This document shows positions 7,851 through 17,224 of a stretch of DNA of 64,000 nucleotides, piece by piece. This stretch comes from Deltaproteobacteria bacterium (GTDB lineage Bacteria > Lernaellota > Lernaellaia > JACKCT01), in contig JACKCT010000009.1 in the NCBI GenBank assembly GCA_020633895.1, forward strand, positions 62,001-126,000, read 5' to 3'. The notes beneath the pieces are model-generated. The model searched no databases and was not told where the DNA came from. It saw only the letters and a program-made list of their open reading frames with translations. Position 1 is the stretch's first letter; every line of letters begins with the position of its first letter. Position numbers and translations under genes: made by a program.

Positions 7851-8582
7851 ATGCGTTCCCTGCGTTTTGAAAACGTCTCCAAGTCCTTTGCCGTCGAAAA
7901 AGACCGGCGCGTCGCGGTGCTGCGCGATGTGTCGTTCGAATTGACGGCGCCGGGCGTCGTGGGCCTGGCGGGGCGCAGCGGGTCGGGGAAGAGCACGCTG
8001 TTTCGCCTCGTCAATCGTCTGGCCGATCCGGACGGGGGGCGTATTCTCGCCGACGGGGAGGCGCTGGGCGGCGGGTCCGTGGTGGATCTGCGGCGTCGAT
8101 TCGTGCTGTGTCCGCAACGGGCGGCGTTCTTTCCCGGCAGCGTGCTCGACAACGTGACCGCGCCCGACTGGATGACGAAGCGGGGCGAGGGGGATGTCGC
8201 GCGGGCCGAGGCGCTGCTGGAGCGGGTCGAGATTCCGCCGGAGCGATGGACGTCCGAGCCGTCGGCGTTGTCGGTGGGCCAGCAGATGCGCGTGCAGATC
8301 GCCCGGTGCCTGTATCTTTCGCCCGATTTGCTGATGCTCGACGAGAGCACGGCGAACCTGGATCCCCACATCGCCGGGCGACTGCTGGACGATCTGGCCC
8401 GTTGGGCGCGGGAGGACAGCCGTCTGCTCCTGCACGCCACGCACGAGCCGGACAAGCTGCGCCGGTGCGATCGGATGCTGGTGTTGGAGGCGGGGCGCAT
8501 TGTCGCCGACGGCCCGCCCGCCCGGCTTCTGGACGACGAACGGGGCCCGGCCGCCGCCATCCTGCGGGCGGAGGCGGACTGA
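7851..8582 (+). CDS. fetA: ABC transporter ATP-binding protein, FetA-like
   Basis: ATPase subunit of a two-gene exporter. At 243 aa it shows Walker A GRSGSGKSTLFRL, a Q-loop region, signature LSVGQQMRVQIARCLY (Val in place of the first signature Gly), Walker B LLMLDEST, and the His switch in LLHATHEP. Its stop codon overlaps the ATG of the permease (TGATG), indicating translational coupling. The partner permease belongs to the FetB/UPF0014 family, which in E. coli exports iron and gives peroxide resistance; the same role is inferred here. It is divergent from the lipoate ligase-like gene with a 99-bp shared region. Confidence 0.87.
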   Translation: MRSLRFENVSKSFAVEKDRRVAVLRDVSFELTAPGVVGLAGRSGSGKSTLFRLVNRLADPDGGRILADGEALGGGSVVDLRRRFVLCPQRAAFFPGSVLDNVTAPDWMTKRGEGDVARAEALLERVEIPPERWTSEPSALSVGQQMRVQIARCLYLSPDLLMLDESTANLDPHIAGRLLDDLARWAREDSRLLLHATHEPDKLRRCDRMLVLEAGRIVADGPPARLLDDERGPAAAILRAEAD

Positions 8583-9391
8583 TGGACCTGCATGCCGTGT
8601 CCTATTGGGATCTGATTTTCGCCGCGGCGGCGATGGCGCTGCCGATCTTCATCAGCCGCTACGCGCGCCTGGGGCTGGAGAAGGATCTGGCGATCGGCAC
8701 GGTGCGCCTGCTGGCTCAATTATTGATCGTGGGGCACATTCTGGCGGGCCTTTTCGCGATCAATCGGCCGTTGCCGGTGCTGGGCGTGCTGTTGGTGATG
8801 GTGGTTATCGCCGGGTACAACGCCGCCAAGCGGGCCGAGCAGATGCGCGTGCGTGTGGTGGTGATGGCCACCGGCGTGATCGGCGTGGTGGCGATGGCCG
8901 TGTGCGCGTATATGTTCTACGTCGTCATCGGCGTCGAGCCGTACTTCAATCCCCGATACGTCATTCCGCTGATGGGCATGGGTCTCAACGGCGCGATGAA
9001 CGCGGTCGCCGTGGGCGCGCGGGCGCTGGACGGGCGGCTGCGGGACGGTCGGGAGCGGGTGGAGGCGGCGCTGTGCGTGGGGGCGACGGGGCGGCAGGCG
9101 TCGCTGTTTGCCGTGCGGGAGGCGCTCAAACAGGCGATGGTCCCGGCGGTGAACAACCTGATGACCGCCGGTATCGTGCAAATGCCCGGCATCATGACCG
9201 GACAGATCATCAGCGGCGTCGACCCGTTGCTGGCGGTGCGTTACCAGGTGGTCATCTTTTATCTGCTGACGGTCATCACCGTGTTGTCGGCGACGACCAC
9301 GATCCTGCTGCTGGCCGACAGCTACTTCACCAAGGCCCAGCAGTTCGCGCCGCCGCCCCGCGCGATACGACGCGGATTGTCGCCCCGCTAA
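8582..9391 (+). CDS. fetB: FetB-like ABC permease (UPF0014, iron export)
   Basis: Inner-membrane permease of 269 aa with about seven hydrophobic segments. Family signatures are the N-terminal FIFAAAAMALPIFISRYARLGLEKDLAIGTVRLLAQLLIVG-like stretch, GYNAAKRAEQ, the central MGMGLNGAMNAVAVGARAL and the C-terminal AVNNLMTAGIVQMPGIMTGQIISG-type motif, all characteristic of UPF0014. The ATG at 8582 overlaps the stop of fetA by one base. It ends just before a hairpin at 9400-9424 shared with the convergent cupredoxin gene. Confidence 0.9.
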   Translation: MDLHAVSYWDLIFAAAAMALPIFISRYARLGLEKDLAIGTVRLLAQLLIVGHILAGLFAINRPLPVLGVLLVMVVIAGYNAAKRAEQMRVRVVVMATGVIGVVAMAVCAYMFYVVIGVEPYFNPRYVIPLMGMGLNGAMNAVAVGARALDGRLRDGRERVEAALCVGATGRQASLFAVREALKQAMVPAVNNLMTAGIVQMPGIMTGQIISGVDPLLAVRYQVVIFYLLTVITVLSATTTILLLADSYFTKAQQFAPPPRAIRRGLSPR

Positions 9392-9399
9392 AACGCAAA

Positions 9400-9424
9400 A
9401 ACGCCCCGCCGTCAGCGGAGCGTT
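9400..9424. terminator. Convergent-gene terminator
   Basis: Stem AACGCCCCGC / GCGGAGCGTT with a 5-base loop and one mismatch, between the convergent fetB and cupredoxin genes. On the minus strand it is followed by a T-rich tract (TTTTTGCGTTTT), so it best serves the cupredoxin transcript. Confidence 0.6.
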
Positions 9425-9448
9425 CTGTCGTGCCTCGGGTCGTCGCGA

Positions 9449-10036
9449 TTAATCTTCAACGTTCACGAAATAACCGTTCATGCCGCCGTGGATCTCGCAG
9501 TGGTATTCGAACTCTCCGGCGCTATCGAAGGTGTGCTCAAAGGTGTCGTCCTTGGGGATCTTTCCCGAGTCGAACTCGTCGCCCGAGTCCACGGCGTCGC
9601 GCTTGCCGCTGGTGACGGTGTGATTCGAAACATCCTTGTTGGTCCATCGGACCGTATCGCCGATTTTGATGTCGATGGTCGCCGGGTCCATCGCGAATCC
9701 GGTGATGGAGACGTCATGCGTCGTGGCGCCGCCGGTGTCGTCGTCATCGTCATCGTCCCCGGTATCGTCGTCATCATCGTCATCGTCATCGTCATCGTCG
9801 TCGTCACCGGAGTCGTCGTCATCGTCGTCGTCGTCGGAATCATCATCGTCGGAATCGTCATCATCGGCATCGTCATCCGAGGTGTCGTCGTCGACGGACG
9901 CGTCGTCGTCATCATCGTCGCCGCCGCATGCCACGGCCAGACTCAGAGAGAACAAGGACAGCGCCAACAACAGGGCCATCGCCCAAAACGCGCTTGCCCC
10001 CCGGCGGTTCAACGAAACACGAATGCATCCCGACAT
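9449..10036 (-). CDS. Cupredoxin (amicyanin/plastocyanin-like) lipoprotein with poly-Asp linker
   Basis: A 195-aa exported copper protein, probably an electron carrier or copper-binding protein on the periplasmic face. The ATG at 10036 is preceded by AGGGAGG. The signal peptide ends in lipobox LAVAC. Next come about 70 residues that are almost all Asp, with a few Ser, Thr, Gly and Ala, encoded by GAC/GAT microsatellite-like DNA. The C-terminal domain of about 90 residues is a type-I copper fold: IKIGDTVRWTN, His in SNHTVTSG, and Cys, His and Met in YHCEIHGGMNGYFVNVE. The CxxHxxM spacing is amicyanin-like. The long acidic linker should hold the domain away from the membrane. Its first six residues (MSGCIR) match those of the tiny ORF at 10212-10331. 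Confidence 0.85.
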   Translation of the reverse strand: MSGCIRVSLNRRGASAFWAMALLLALSLFSLSLAVACGGDDDDDDASVDDDTSDDDADDDDSDDDDSDDDDDDDDSGDDDDDDDDDDDDDDTGDDDDDDDTGGATTHDVSITGFAMDPATIDIKIGDTVRWTNKDVSNHTVTSGKRDAVDSGDEFDSGKIPKDDTFEHTFDSAGEFEYHCEIHGGMNGYFVNVED

Positions 10037-10211
10037 CGGTCTTCCTCCCTGGGAAATTCCATCGCGTGGTGTAGGCGTTAACATACCGCACGGTAGGATC
10101 GGCCCGCACAGGGCTACCTTACAAAACAAGGGAATCCTCGACCAGGGGTCAACGCCGACGCCCCGCTCGGGGGCGGGGCGAAGGGGCGAAGGGTGCGGGG
10201 AGAACGGGCGG

Positions 10212-10331
10212 CTAGAAGGCCAACATCAGGCTGGCGACCACGATGCCCAGCAGGACCAAGCTGGACGCGATCACCAATCGACCGGCCCGACATTGCTCAC
10301 GCCGCCGGGACTCACGGATGCATCCACTCAT
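10212..10331 (-). CDS. Small single-span membrane protein, 39 aa
   Basis: Short ORF with start ATG at 10331 preceded by a strong GGAGGTG seven bases upstream. The N terminus is basic (MSGCIRESRRR), followed by one hydrophobic helix of about 20 residues (LVIASSLVLLGIVVASLMLAF). Its start overlaps the stop of another tiny ORF by ATGA, so the two may be coupled. The MSGCIR start is shared with the neighbouring cupredoxin precursor. Function unknown. Confidence 0.55.
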   Translation of the reverse strand: MSGCIRESRRREQCRAGRLVIASSLVLLGIVVASLMLAF

Positions 10332-10429
10332 GAGCACCTCCGAGGTTGCGGCGCATCATCGCGCTGGATCCACCACAGCGCGAAATGCCGAATCCCGTCA
10401 ACGAAAATCGGCAAAATCAGCAATGCCAT
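10328..10429 (-). CDS. Possible 33-aa peptide upstream of and coupled to the 39-aa membrane protein
   Basis: ATG at 10429 reads MALLILPIFVDGIRHFALWWIQ and then a polar Arg-rich end. The stop TGA overlaps the next ATG. No clear Shine-Dalgarno is present, so translation would have to come from read-through of the PfkB transcript, whose stop lies at 10463. Kept because of the hydrophobic composition and the ATGA overlap. It may be chance. Confidence 0.3.
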   Translation of the reverse strand: MALLILPIFVDGIRHFALWWIQRDDAPQPRRCS

Positions 10430-10462
10430 GAGGTAGATCAGGCAGCTAGATCATAGGGAAGA

Positions 10463-11365
<903 letters not shown>

Positions 11366-11475
11366 GGGTCTTCCTCCTCCACGACGAGACGTGGATTTCG
11401 TTTATGATCGTATCGTGGGATGATTAAAAGGATTTTGGGCCGGTTGGCAACCGGGTGCGGACCCGGACGGGCGCT

Positions 11476-11763
11476 CTAGCCGTCCAAGGCGAAGATCGAA
11501 TCCAGTCGCGTGATCTGAAACAGGCGCCGGACGCGGTCATTGACCCGCAGGACACGGATCTTGGCGCTTTTGCAGTTTTTGTGGAATGTCACCAGGGCGC
11601 CCAGCCCGGCCGAATCGACGAAATCCACGCCGCCGAAGTCCAGAACGTAGGCCGCCGCTTTTTTTTCGGCCGCCTCGGCCAGTTTGACCCGGACCGCTTC
11701 CACATTTTGAAGATCGACATTTCCCTGGAAACGCAGTTCGACGGCTTCCGGGGTGTCGTGCAT
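11476..11763 (-). CDS. STAS-domain anti-anti-sigma-factor-like protein
   Basis: A small single-domain partner-switch protein of 95 aa. It shows the STAS pattern AVELRFQGNVDLQNVEAVRVKL, with the phosphorylatable serine in VDFVDSAGLGALVTFHK and then RVLRVNDRVRRLFQITRLDSIF. The ATG at 11763 is one base downstream of the stop of the phosphatase gene, so the two are co-translated. Family knowledge: the unphosphorylated STAS protein sequesters a kinase/anti-sigma factor, and the PP2C phosphatase dephosphorylates it. The kinase (RsbW type) is not in the window. An in-frame TTG at 11781 would add six residues. Confidence 0.85.
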   Translation of the reverse strand: MHDTPEAVELRFQGNVDLQNVEAVRVKLAEAAEKKAAAYVLDFGGVDFVDSAGLGALVTFHKNCKSAKIRVLRVNDRVRRLFQITRLDSIFALDG

Positions 11764-11764
11764 G

Positions 11765-12979
11765 TCAATTTGAATTGGCAATCGAGCTCTCCGTCGGATC
11801 GGGGTAGATCGGCTCCGCGGGAGCGAAATCTTCCCGCGATGCAAGTGGACGGCACCAGGCCGCGACGATCAGCAAATCGTCGTTGAAGGCCGGGCCCCCA
11901 TGATACTCGCAGACAGCGTCATTGATCGCCGCCGGCCAATCCTCAACATCGGATTCGGTTAAGTTCTGCACGATTTTTACCAGACCTTCAACCCCCAACT
12001 CGTTTTCCCCCGAGGCGTCGAGCACTTCCGTGATGCCGTCGGTGTAGAAAACCAGGCGGTGGTCCTTGTCGAACGGCAACGTGACTGTTTCCACGTCGAT
12101 TTCGTCCAGAATGCCCAGGAAATGCCCCCCGCCTTCCACGGCTTGGGTCTCGCCGTCCGGGGTGACCAGGATCGGCCGGGGATGGGCGCAATTGGCCAGC
12201 ACCATGGAGTTGGTCGCCGGGTCCACCAGGCCGTAGATCCCGGTGATGTAATGCCCCGTCTCGAAGATCTCCAGCAGGCGCTGGTTCATCGCCGGCAGCA
12301 GGACCGTCGGCTCCGGGTCGCGCATGACCAGCTCGCGAAGCAGCGACTTGACCATCAGCGACATCATCCCCGCCTTGAGCCCGTGGCCGGTCACGTCGCC
12401 CAGGAAAAACGCGGTGCGATTCTTGCCGGCGGGCAGGACGTCGTAAAAGTCGCCGCCCACATCGTCGCAGGGGCTGTAGACGTAGGCATGGCCGTAGACC
12501 GCGTTCTTATCCACCCGAGGCAGCATCGAGCGTTGGAAATGCTCGGCGGCGGCCAGCTCGGAGCGCATCTTTTCGTTGCGTTCGTTGAGGGCCTTGACGG
12601 CCTTGTGGGACTGGATGGCGTTGTAGACCTTGGTGGGCAGCAGGATTTCGAGTTGGTCGTTGGACAGGGGCTTGGTGAAGTAGTCGTAGGCCCCTTCGCC
12701 CAGGGCCCGGCGGATGGAGTCCATGTCCGAGACCGCCGAGTTGATGATGATGGGAATGCGTTTGACGGATTCGTCGGCGCCGGCCCTCCAGGCGAGGAAG
12801 CCGTAGCCGTCCAGGTTGGGCATCATCAGATCCAGCAGGATCACGTCGATGCCGCCGTCCAGGACCTTCTCGATGGCTTCCTGCCCGTCCTGGGCATGGA
12901 TGAACTCATGCCCCAGCTTGGAAAGGGACCATTGCAGGACTTTCCGGTTCAGGGGTTCGTCGTCAACCAAAAGGATCAT
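11765..12979 (-). CDS. Response regulator with PP2C/SpoIIE-type serine phosphatase output (RsbU-like)
   Basis: A 404-aa two-domain regulator. Residues 1-120 form a receiver: LLVDDEP, phospho-acceptor Asp in VILLDLMMPNLDGY, and the conserved Lys in YDYFTKPLS. A coiled-coil linker (about 130-165) leads to a PPM phosphatase domain with metal-binding motifs DDVGGDFYDVL, LGDVTGHG, FYTDGITEV and NDDLLIVA. It probably dephosphorylates the STAS protein encoded immediately downstream, coupling a phosphorelay to a partner switch. The ATG at 12979 is preferred over a TTG at 13006 because LLVDDEP should start near residue 2-3. The HDOD and histidine-kinase genes are divergent. Confidence 0.92.
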   Translation of the reverse strand: MILLVDDEPLNRKVLQWSLSKLGHEFIHAQDGQEAIEKVLDGGIDVILLDLMMPNLDGYGFLAWRAGADESVKRIPIIINSAVSDMDSIRRALGEGAYDYFTKPLSNDQLEILLPTKVYNAIQSHKAVKALNERNEKMRSELAAAEHFQRSMLPRVDKNAVYGHAYVYSPCDDVGGDFYDVLPAGKNRTAFFLGDVTGHGLKAGMMSLMVKSLLRELVMRDPEPTVLLPAMNQRLLEIFETGHYITGIYGLVDPATNSMVLANCAHPRPILVTPDGETQAVEGGGHFLGILDEIDVETVTLPFDKDHRLVFYTDGITEVLDASGENELGVEGLVKIVQNLTESDVEDWPAAINDAVCEYHGGPAFNDDLLIVAAWCRPLASREDFAPAEPIYPDPTESSIANSN

Positions 12980-13183
12980 CGGCCGTCCGTCGTCGAAATG
13001 GAGCAATCCCGAAGGGCACCTCGCGGGGACGCGGAGTGTCCTGGTTGACTTTTCGGTCGGCGGCTCGAATTCATGAAGGATTTAAGCCCCTCTAATCCTC
13101 CAACGTCGTCCTGCCGATACGAGTTGTTGCACCGGAAGGATCCGGTTGTCGAACGAATGCGGCTTATGCGGAAAGGACGCGTC

Positions 13184-14077
13184 ATGGAGGAGATGATTTC
13201 CACGAACGACGGGGTTATTGATTTTCTTAGTCAAACCGAAGACTTACCGTCGTTACCCCAGGTCATTAGTCACATCCTGGATGTGATGGACGACGTGCGT
13301 TCGAGCGTGTCGGACGTGGCCACGGCCGCCGAGCAGGATCCGGCGATCACGGCCAAGATTCTGCGGATCGCCAATTCGAGCTATTACGCGGCCCGCAAGG
13401 AAATTACCTCTGTTCCCTATGCCATCGCCCGCATGGGGCAAAACGAAATTCGCAACATGATCATCTCCATGGGCGTGATCACCGCGATGAACAAGCGGGG
13501 CAGCGGCGGCCTGGACTACCAGCGCTTCTGGCGTCACAGCCTGACCGTCGCCATCGTCGCCCGGGTCATCAACGACTTTGCCGACGTGGACGGCCGCCCG
13601 GCCCGCCGACGGGAAAACCCGTTCTTCGTGGCCGGCCTGCTGCACGACATCGGCATCCTGGTGCTCGATCAGAACGTGGACGACCTCTATGCGTCGGTCG
13701 TGGGCCATGCCGCCGAGCACGGCCAGGCTCTGCACGAGGTGGAGCGCCGCGTTCTGGGCGCCACGCACCAGGAAGTCGGCCGCATGCTCTGCGAAAAATG
13801 GCGCCTGCCGCGCATCGTCGCGTCGGCCGCCGCGTACCACCACGAGCCCTTTTTGGCCCCCGAGGACGACCAGCGCGTCGTCAAGGTGGTGCATGTGGCG
13901 GATCTGCTCGCCCGGCAAAACGGCTACGGCGCCTACCCGGTGGCCAGCGTGGATCATGTGCAGGAAGCCGTCATGAAGGAACTGGGCCTGGATCAAGTGG
14001 ACCGCTCCCTGCTGGATTCAACCATCCACGAGGCGGCGGAGCAATCGTCGGTCTATCGCATTCTGATGGACGACTAA
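13184..14077 (+). CDS. HDOD-domain signalling protein
   Basis: A 297-aa protein composed of an HDOD domain: LPSLPQVISHILDVMDD, ILRIANSSYY, AIARMGQNEIRNMIISMGV, and FWRHSLTVAIVARVIND followed by the HD-like LLHDIGILVLDQ. HDOD proteins are enzymatically ill-defined and link signalling to motility, c-di-GMP or developmental outputs. The start at 13184 is chosen for GAAAGGAC eight bases upstream; in-frame alternatives exist at 13073 and 13157. It is followed after 15 bp by the histidine kinase, so the two are likely one transcript, divergent from the STAS/phosphatase operon. Confidence 0.87.
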   Translation: MEEMISTNDGVIDFLSQTEDLPSLPQVISHILDVMDDVRSSVSDVATAAEQDPAITAKILRIANSSYYAARKEITSVPYAIARMGQNEIRNMIISMGVITAMNKRGSGGLDYQRFWRHSLTVAIVARVINDFADVDGRPARRRENPFFVAGLLHDIGILVLDQNVDDLYASVVGHAAEHGQALHEVERRVLGATHQEVGRMLCEKWRLPRIVASAAAYHHEPFLAPEDDQRVVKVVHVADLLARQNGYGAYPVASVDHVQEAVMKELGLDQVDRSLLDSTIHEAAEQSSVYRILMDD

Positions 14078-14092
14078 GGACCGAAAAACACC

Positions 14093-16003
14093 ATGAACGG
14101 ACCTCGCGAAATTTCGGACGAGTTGGACAAGGCCGGCGCCGCCTCGATGGCCACGCCGGCCCGCTTGGAACTCACCAGCCGAAAAATCGCCAAAATTCTG
14201 ATCGAGAATTTCGAATTCGGCGACGCCCTGGCCGGGGCGTTGACGAATCTTCACGAACTGGTGCCCACGCGCGTGGTCGAGGCCTTTCGGGTGATCGACG
14301 GCCATGCGATCCGGATTTTCTTTTGGAGTCCGGACGGGGTGCTCATCGACGACGCCAGCGACGACGACGAGACTTTGGAGGCCCTCTGGGCGGGCGTGAA
14401 GGCGCCCCGGGCGGCCCACACGGCGTCGCTGTTGGTGGACGTGCCCGCCGAGGATCTGCCCACGTGGGCGGCCGAAGTGTCCGGGGCGGGGTCCAATTGG
14501 CTTTTGCTCGACGACAGCGATCCGCGCCGGACGTTCGTCATGCGCCTGGCGGTGGCCGATAGCAACGCGGCCGAGGTGCCGGGTCTGCGGGAACTCGTCA
14601 CCAAGGTGTCCGATTGGATCGGCGCCCTGTGCCGCCGGCACGAGATGGATCTGGAACTGGAGCTGATTCGCGTCAAGGAACAGGAACTGACGCGCCGCGT
14701 GCTGCTCAAGAGCATGAAAGACGCCAACCTCAAGCGGGAGGAGGCGCGCCAGGCCTCCAAGAAGCTCGAGGCGCAGAACGAAGACCTGAAGGTCGCCATG
14801 CGCCGGGCCGAGGAATCGGATCGTCTGAAGACCGAGTTTTTGTCCACCGCGTCCCATGAACTCAAGACGCCGCTCAACGCCGTCATCGGCCATCTGAACA
14901 TGTTTCAGCAACTGGCCAAGACGCAGAGCGCCACGCCCGAGGAACAGGCGGAGATGATCGGCATCGCCCAGCAGCGGGCCGAGCAACTCAGCGCCATCAT
15001 CGACGACATTCTGCAAATCTCGAAAATCGAAGCTCAGCAGGTGGCGTCCATGACGATGGACGTGGAGGTTGCCGACCTGATGCGCGAGTTGCAGTCGGTG
15101 GTGCGTCAGAAGATCGGCGAGGCGGATATCCATTACGAAGACCCGGTTCCCGCGGATCTGACCGTGGCCATGGATCTGCCCAAGGTGCGTCAGGTGCTGA
15201 TGAACCTGATCGACAACGCCGTCAAATTCGGCGAGGGCCGCCCGGTGACGGTCAGTGTCGCCGGGTACGAGGACGGCTTTGCGGAGTTTCGCGTGGAAGA
15301 CGAGGGCGTGGGCCTGGAGATGCATCAGCTCGAAAGGGTGTTCGAACCGTTCTTCCAGGCCGACGGCGGCATGAATCGTCGCTTCGGCGGCACGGGCTTG
15401 GGCCTGGCCATCGCGCGCAAGCTCGCCGAGGCGATCGGCGGCTCGGTGTACCTGGACTCGGAAGGACTGGGCGAAGGGACTTGCGCCGTGTTCCGAATTC
15501 CCTGGCGCACGGTGCCCGAAGCCGAGGAATGTTCGGCGACCGACGAGCCGGCGGCGGACGACCCGGGCCACGGATTCCGCGTGCTATATGCCCATCTGGA
15601 TCCGCGCATCGTGCATCAGATTGCCGCGCAAACCGAACACGACGCGGATCTGGTGGTGTGCGAGTGCGAGGACTTTGGAGATATCGACCGCTTCGAATCG
15701 CCGCCGGGCCTGTTGATCGTGGGCATGAACGCCCAGGATGCGGCGGATCACCTGATCGCCCGCGCCTGCCAAACGGGCGTGCCGACCATTGTCGTGAGCA
15801 GCGTGCCGGACGCCATCGTGCGCCGGAAGATCGAGCTTCTGGCCCATCCGATGATTTTGTTGGTGATTTCCGAGACGCGGGTGCTGGCTGACCCCTCGAC
15901 AATGGTTCGGACGGTGGACCGGTTGCGTCGTTCCGGGAGCAAATTGTCGCCCAAGATCGGCGCCGCCGCTTCCGGCTTCCATTTCACGACAAAAATCGAC
16001 TAA
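14093..16003 (+). CDS. Cytoplasmic hybrid-like sensor histidine kinase with degenerate receiver
   Basis: 636 aa without membrane segments. Residues about 25-185 form a GAF-like input region. A coiled coil follows (about 190-245). The DHp domain has H-box STASHELKTPLNAVIGHL. The ATPase domain has N-box NLIDNAVKFGEG, G1 VEDEGVGLEMHQ, F FEPFFQADGG and G2 RFGGTGLGLAIARKL. Residues about 515-625 resemble a receiver fold, but the position expected for the phospho-acceptor Asp reads LIVGMNAQD, so it is probably a pseudo-receiver. It sits 15 bp after the HDOD gene and opposite the response regulator/phosphatase, a plausible partner. Confidence 0.9.
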   Translation: MNGPREISDELDKAGAASMATPARLELTSRKIAKILIENFEFGDALAGALTNLHELVPTRVVEAFRVIDGHAIRIFFWSPDGVLIDDASDDDETLEALWAGVKAPRAAHTASLLVDVPAEDLPTWAAEVSGAGSNWLLLDDSDPRRTFVMRLAVADSNAAEVPGLRELVTKVSDWIGALCRRHEMDLELELIRVKEQELTRRVLLKSMKDANLKREEARQASKKLEAQNEDLKVAMRRAEESDRLKTEFLSTASHELKTPLNAVIGHLNMFQQLAKTQSATPEEQAEMIGIAQQRAEQLSAIIDDILQISKIEAQQVASMTMDVEVADLMRELQSVVRQKIGEADIHYEDPVPADLTVAMDLPKVRQVLMNLIDNAVKFGEGRPVTVSVAGYEDGFAEFRVEDEGVGLEMHQLERVFEPFFQADGGMNRRFGGTGLGLAIARKLAEAIGGSVYLDSEGLGEGTCAVFRIPWRTVPEAEECSATDEPAADDPGHGFRVLYAHLDPRIVHQIAAQTEHDADLVVCECEDFGDIDRFESPPGLLIVGMNAQDAADHLIARACQTGVPTIVVSSVPDAIVRRKIELLAHPMILLVISETRVLADPSTMVRTVDRLRRSGSKLSPKIGAAASGFHFTTKID

Positions 16004-16039
16004 CCGGCATCCCTCGCCGCGTCGTCCGACGCGGTGACG

Positions 16040-17008
16040 CTATTCCTCTTCGATCTTGTCCTGGGATTCGTCGTATTCGCCCGTGACCTCGCCGAGTTTG
16101 CGGCGTTCTTCCCATTGGCGGCGACGCTCCTCGCGAATGCGTTGGATGCGGGCCTTGGCCTCTTCGTCGTCCTGCTGCGCCTTGGTCAGCGCCGTGTGGA
16201 TGATGTCGCGGGTGGCGATCAGCTCCCGGTCCACCGAGTCGCCGCCGGCCAGGAAGTTATCCACCTCCCGCTCGACCAACTTGGTGTTGATGCGTCCCAC
16301 CGCGTGGGAAACGATGCGGTTGGTGAGTGTGAGGAACCGTTCCTTTTGGTTGCCGCGCCCCAGGGCCGTGAGCAGGTCGTCGAGCAGTTCGTCGCCCGGA
16401 TAGGGATAGTTCTGCTGGAACGCCGCGTCGTCGCCGCCGCCTTTGTATCCCGCGATCATCTCCAGATACGAACGCAGATGCAGCTTCAGGGCGTTGACGT
16501 AGCTCTTGCTTTCGAACTCGGCGCGGGCCTGCTCGCCGTAGATGTGGGCGTAGAACGAGCACTTCTGCGGATAGGGGATGGATTCGCCGTATCCGTCGAT
16601 GTAGTTGTGGACGTCCTCGAACAGCTTGATGGCCTTGCGGCGCTTGCCTTGCAGGCGGTAGATTTCGCCCAGGCGGAAAAACGCCGGCGGCATGTAGACG
16701 AAGGTGTTCTTGGGCAGCACGCGAAACAGCTTGGCCAGTTTGGTGATGGTCGGCTCGGCGGCTTCGATGTTGAAGGCCTTGTTGGTTTTCTGCTGGACCA
16801 GATAGTACTCGTAGTTCCATCCGTTGACGCGCATGACGTCATACAACAGACGCTCGGCCTCTTCCACGTGGCCCGCGTCGATCTTCTTTCGCGACGCGGT
16901 AATCGCCGAACGCACCGCCTTGGGCCCCATCTTGGCGAACGACACCTGTAGGATCGCCAAGATCAGCACCAAGATGAGCGCGGAGGCCAAGACGGCCGGA
17001 ATCCACAT
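16040..17008 (-). CDS. Membrane-anchored TPR-type protein of unknown function
   Basis: 322 aa. It starts with one transmembrane helix (residues 4-26) placed right after the Met, leaving the rest probably cytoplasmic or periplasmic depending on orientation. The body is helical with TPR-like pairs (EEAERLLYDVMRVNG; FRLGEIYRLQGKRRKAIKLFEDV; YVNALKLHLRSYLEM). The last 60 residues are a highly charged coiled coil (RIREERRRQWEERRK) with an acidic end. The start is supported by GAGGAG upstream. Convergent with the histidine kinase. No homology-based function recognised. Confidence 0.7.
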   Translation of the reverse strand: MWIPAVLASALILVLILAILQVSFAKMGPKAVRSAITASRKKIDAGHVEEAERLLYDVMRVNGWNYEYYLVQQKTNKAFNIEAAEPTITKLAKLFRVLPKNTFVYMPPAFFRLGEIYRLQGKRRKAIKLFEDVHNYIDGYGESIPYPQKCSFYAHIYGEQARAEFESKSYVNALKLHLRSYLEMIAGYKGGGDDAAFQQNYPYPGDELLDDLLTALGRGNQKERFLTLTNRIVSHAVGRINTKLVEREVDNFLAGGDSVDRELIATRDIIHTALTKAQQDDEEAKARIQRIREERRRQWEERRKLGEVTGEYDESQDKIEEE

Positions 17009-17224
17009 CGGGCGTACTCCTCAATCAATCGGGCTCGAGCGAGCAATGCAAAATGATAGCGTAACCGGAAAATCTTAGCCGACCGGGTCGGAGAAAATCA
17101 ATGAAATGCGTCCAGCCCGACCGTAAGTCGGGTCGAATAAGACGACAGTCATGGAAATAATTACGAAGTTTGCATCCAATCGGGCCGGAGCCGGTCTTTA
17201 TCCGATGAAGGAGGGCACAAGCCC

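Noticed and set aside
10159-10180. GC-rich stem (CGCCCCGC / GCGGGGCG) downstream of the 39-aa ORF as terminator
   Set aside because: No T tract follows on either strand. It may be chance in GC-rich DNA.
14018-15571. 517-codon minus-strand frame antisense to the histidine kinase
   Set aside because: Opposite a complete kinase with all motifs. No plausible domain.
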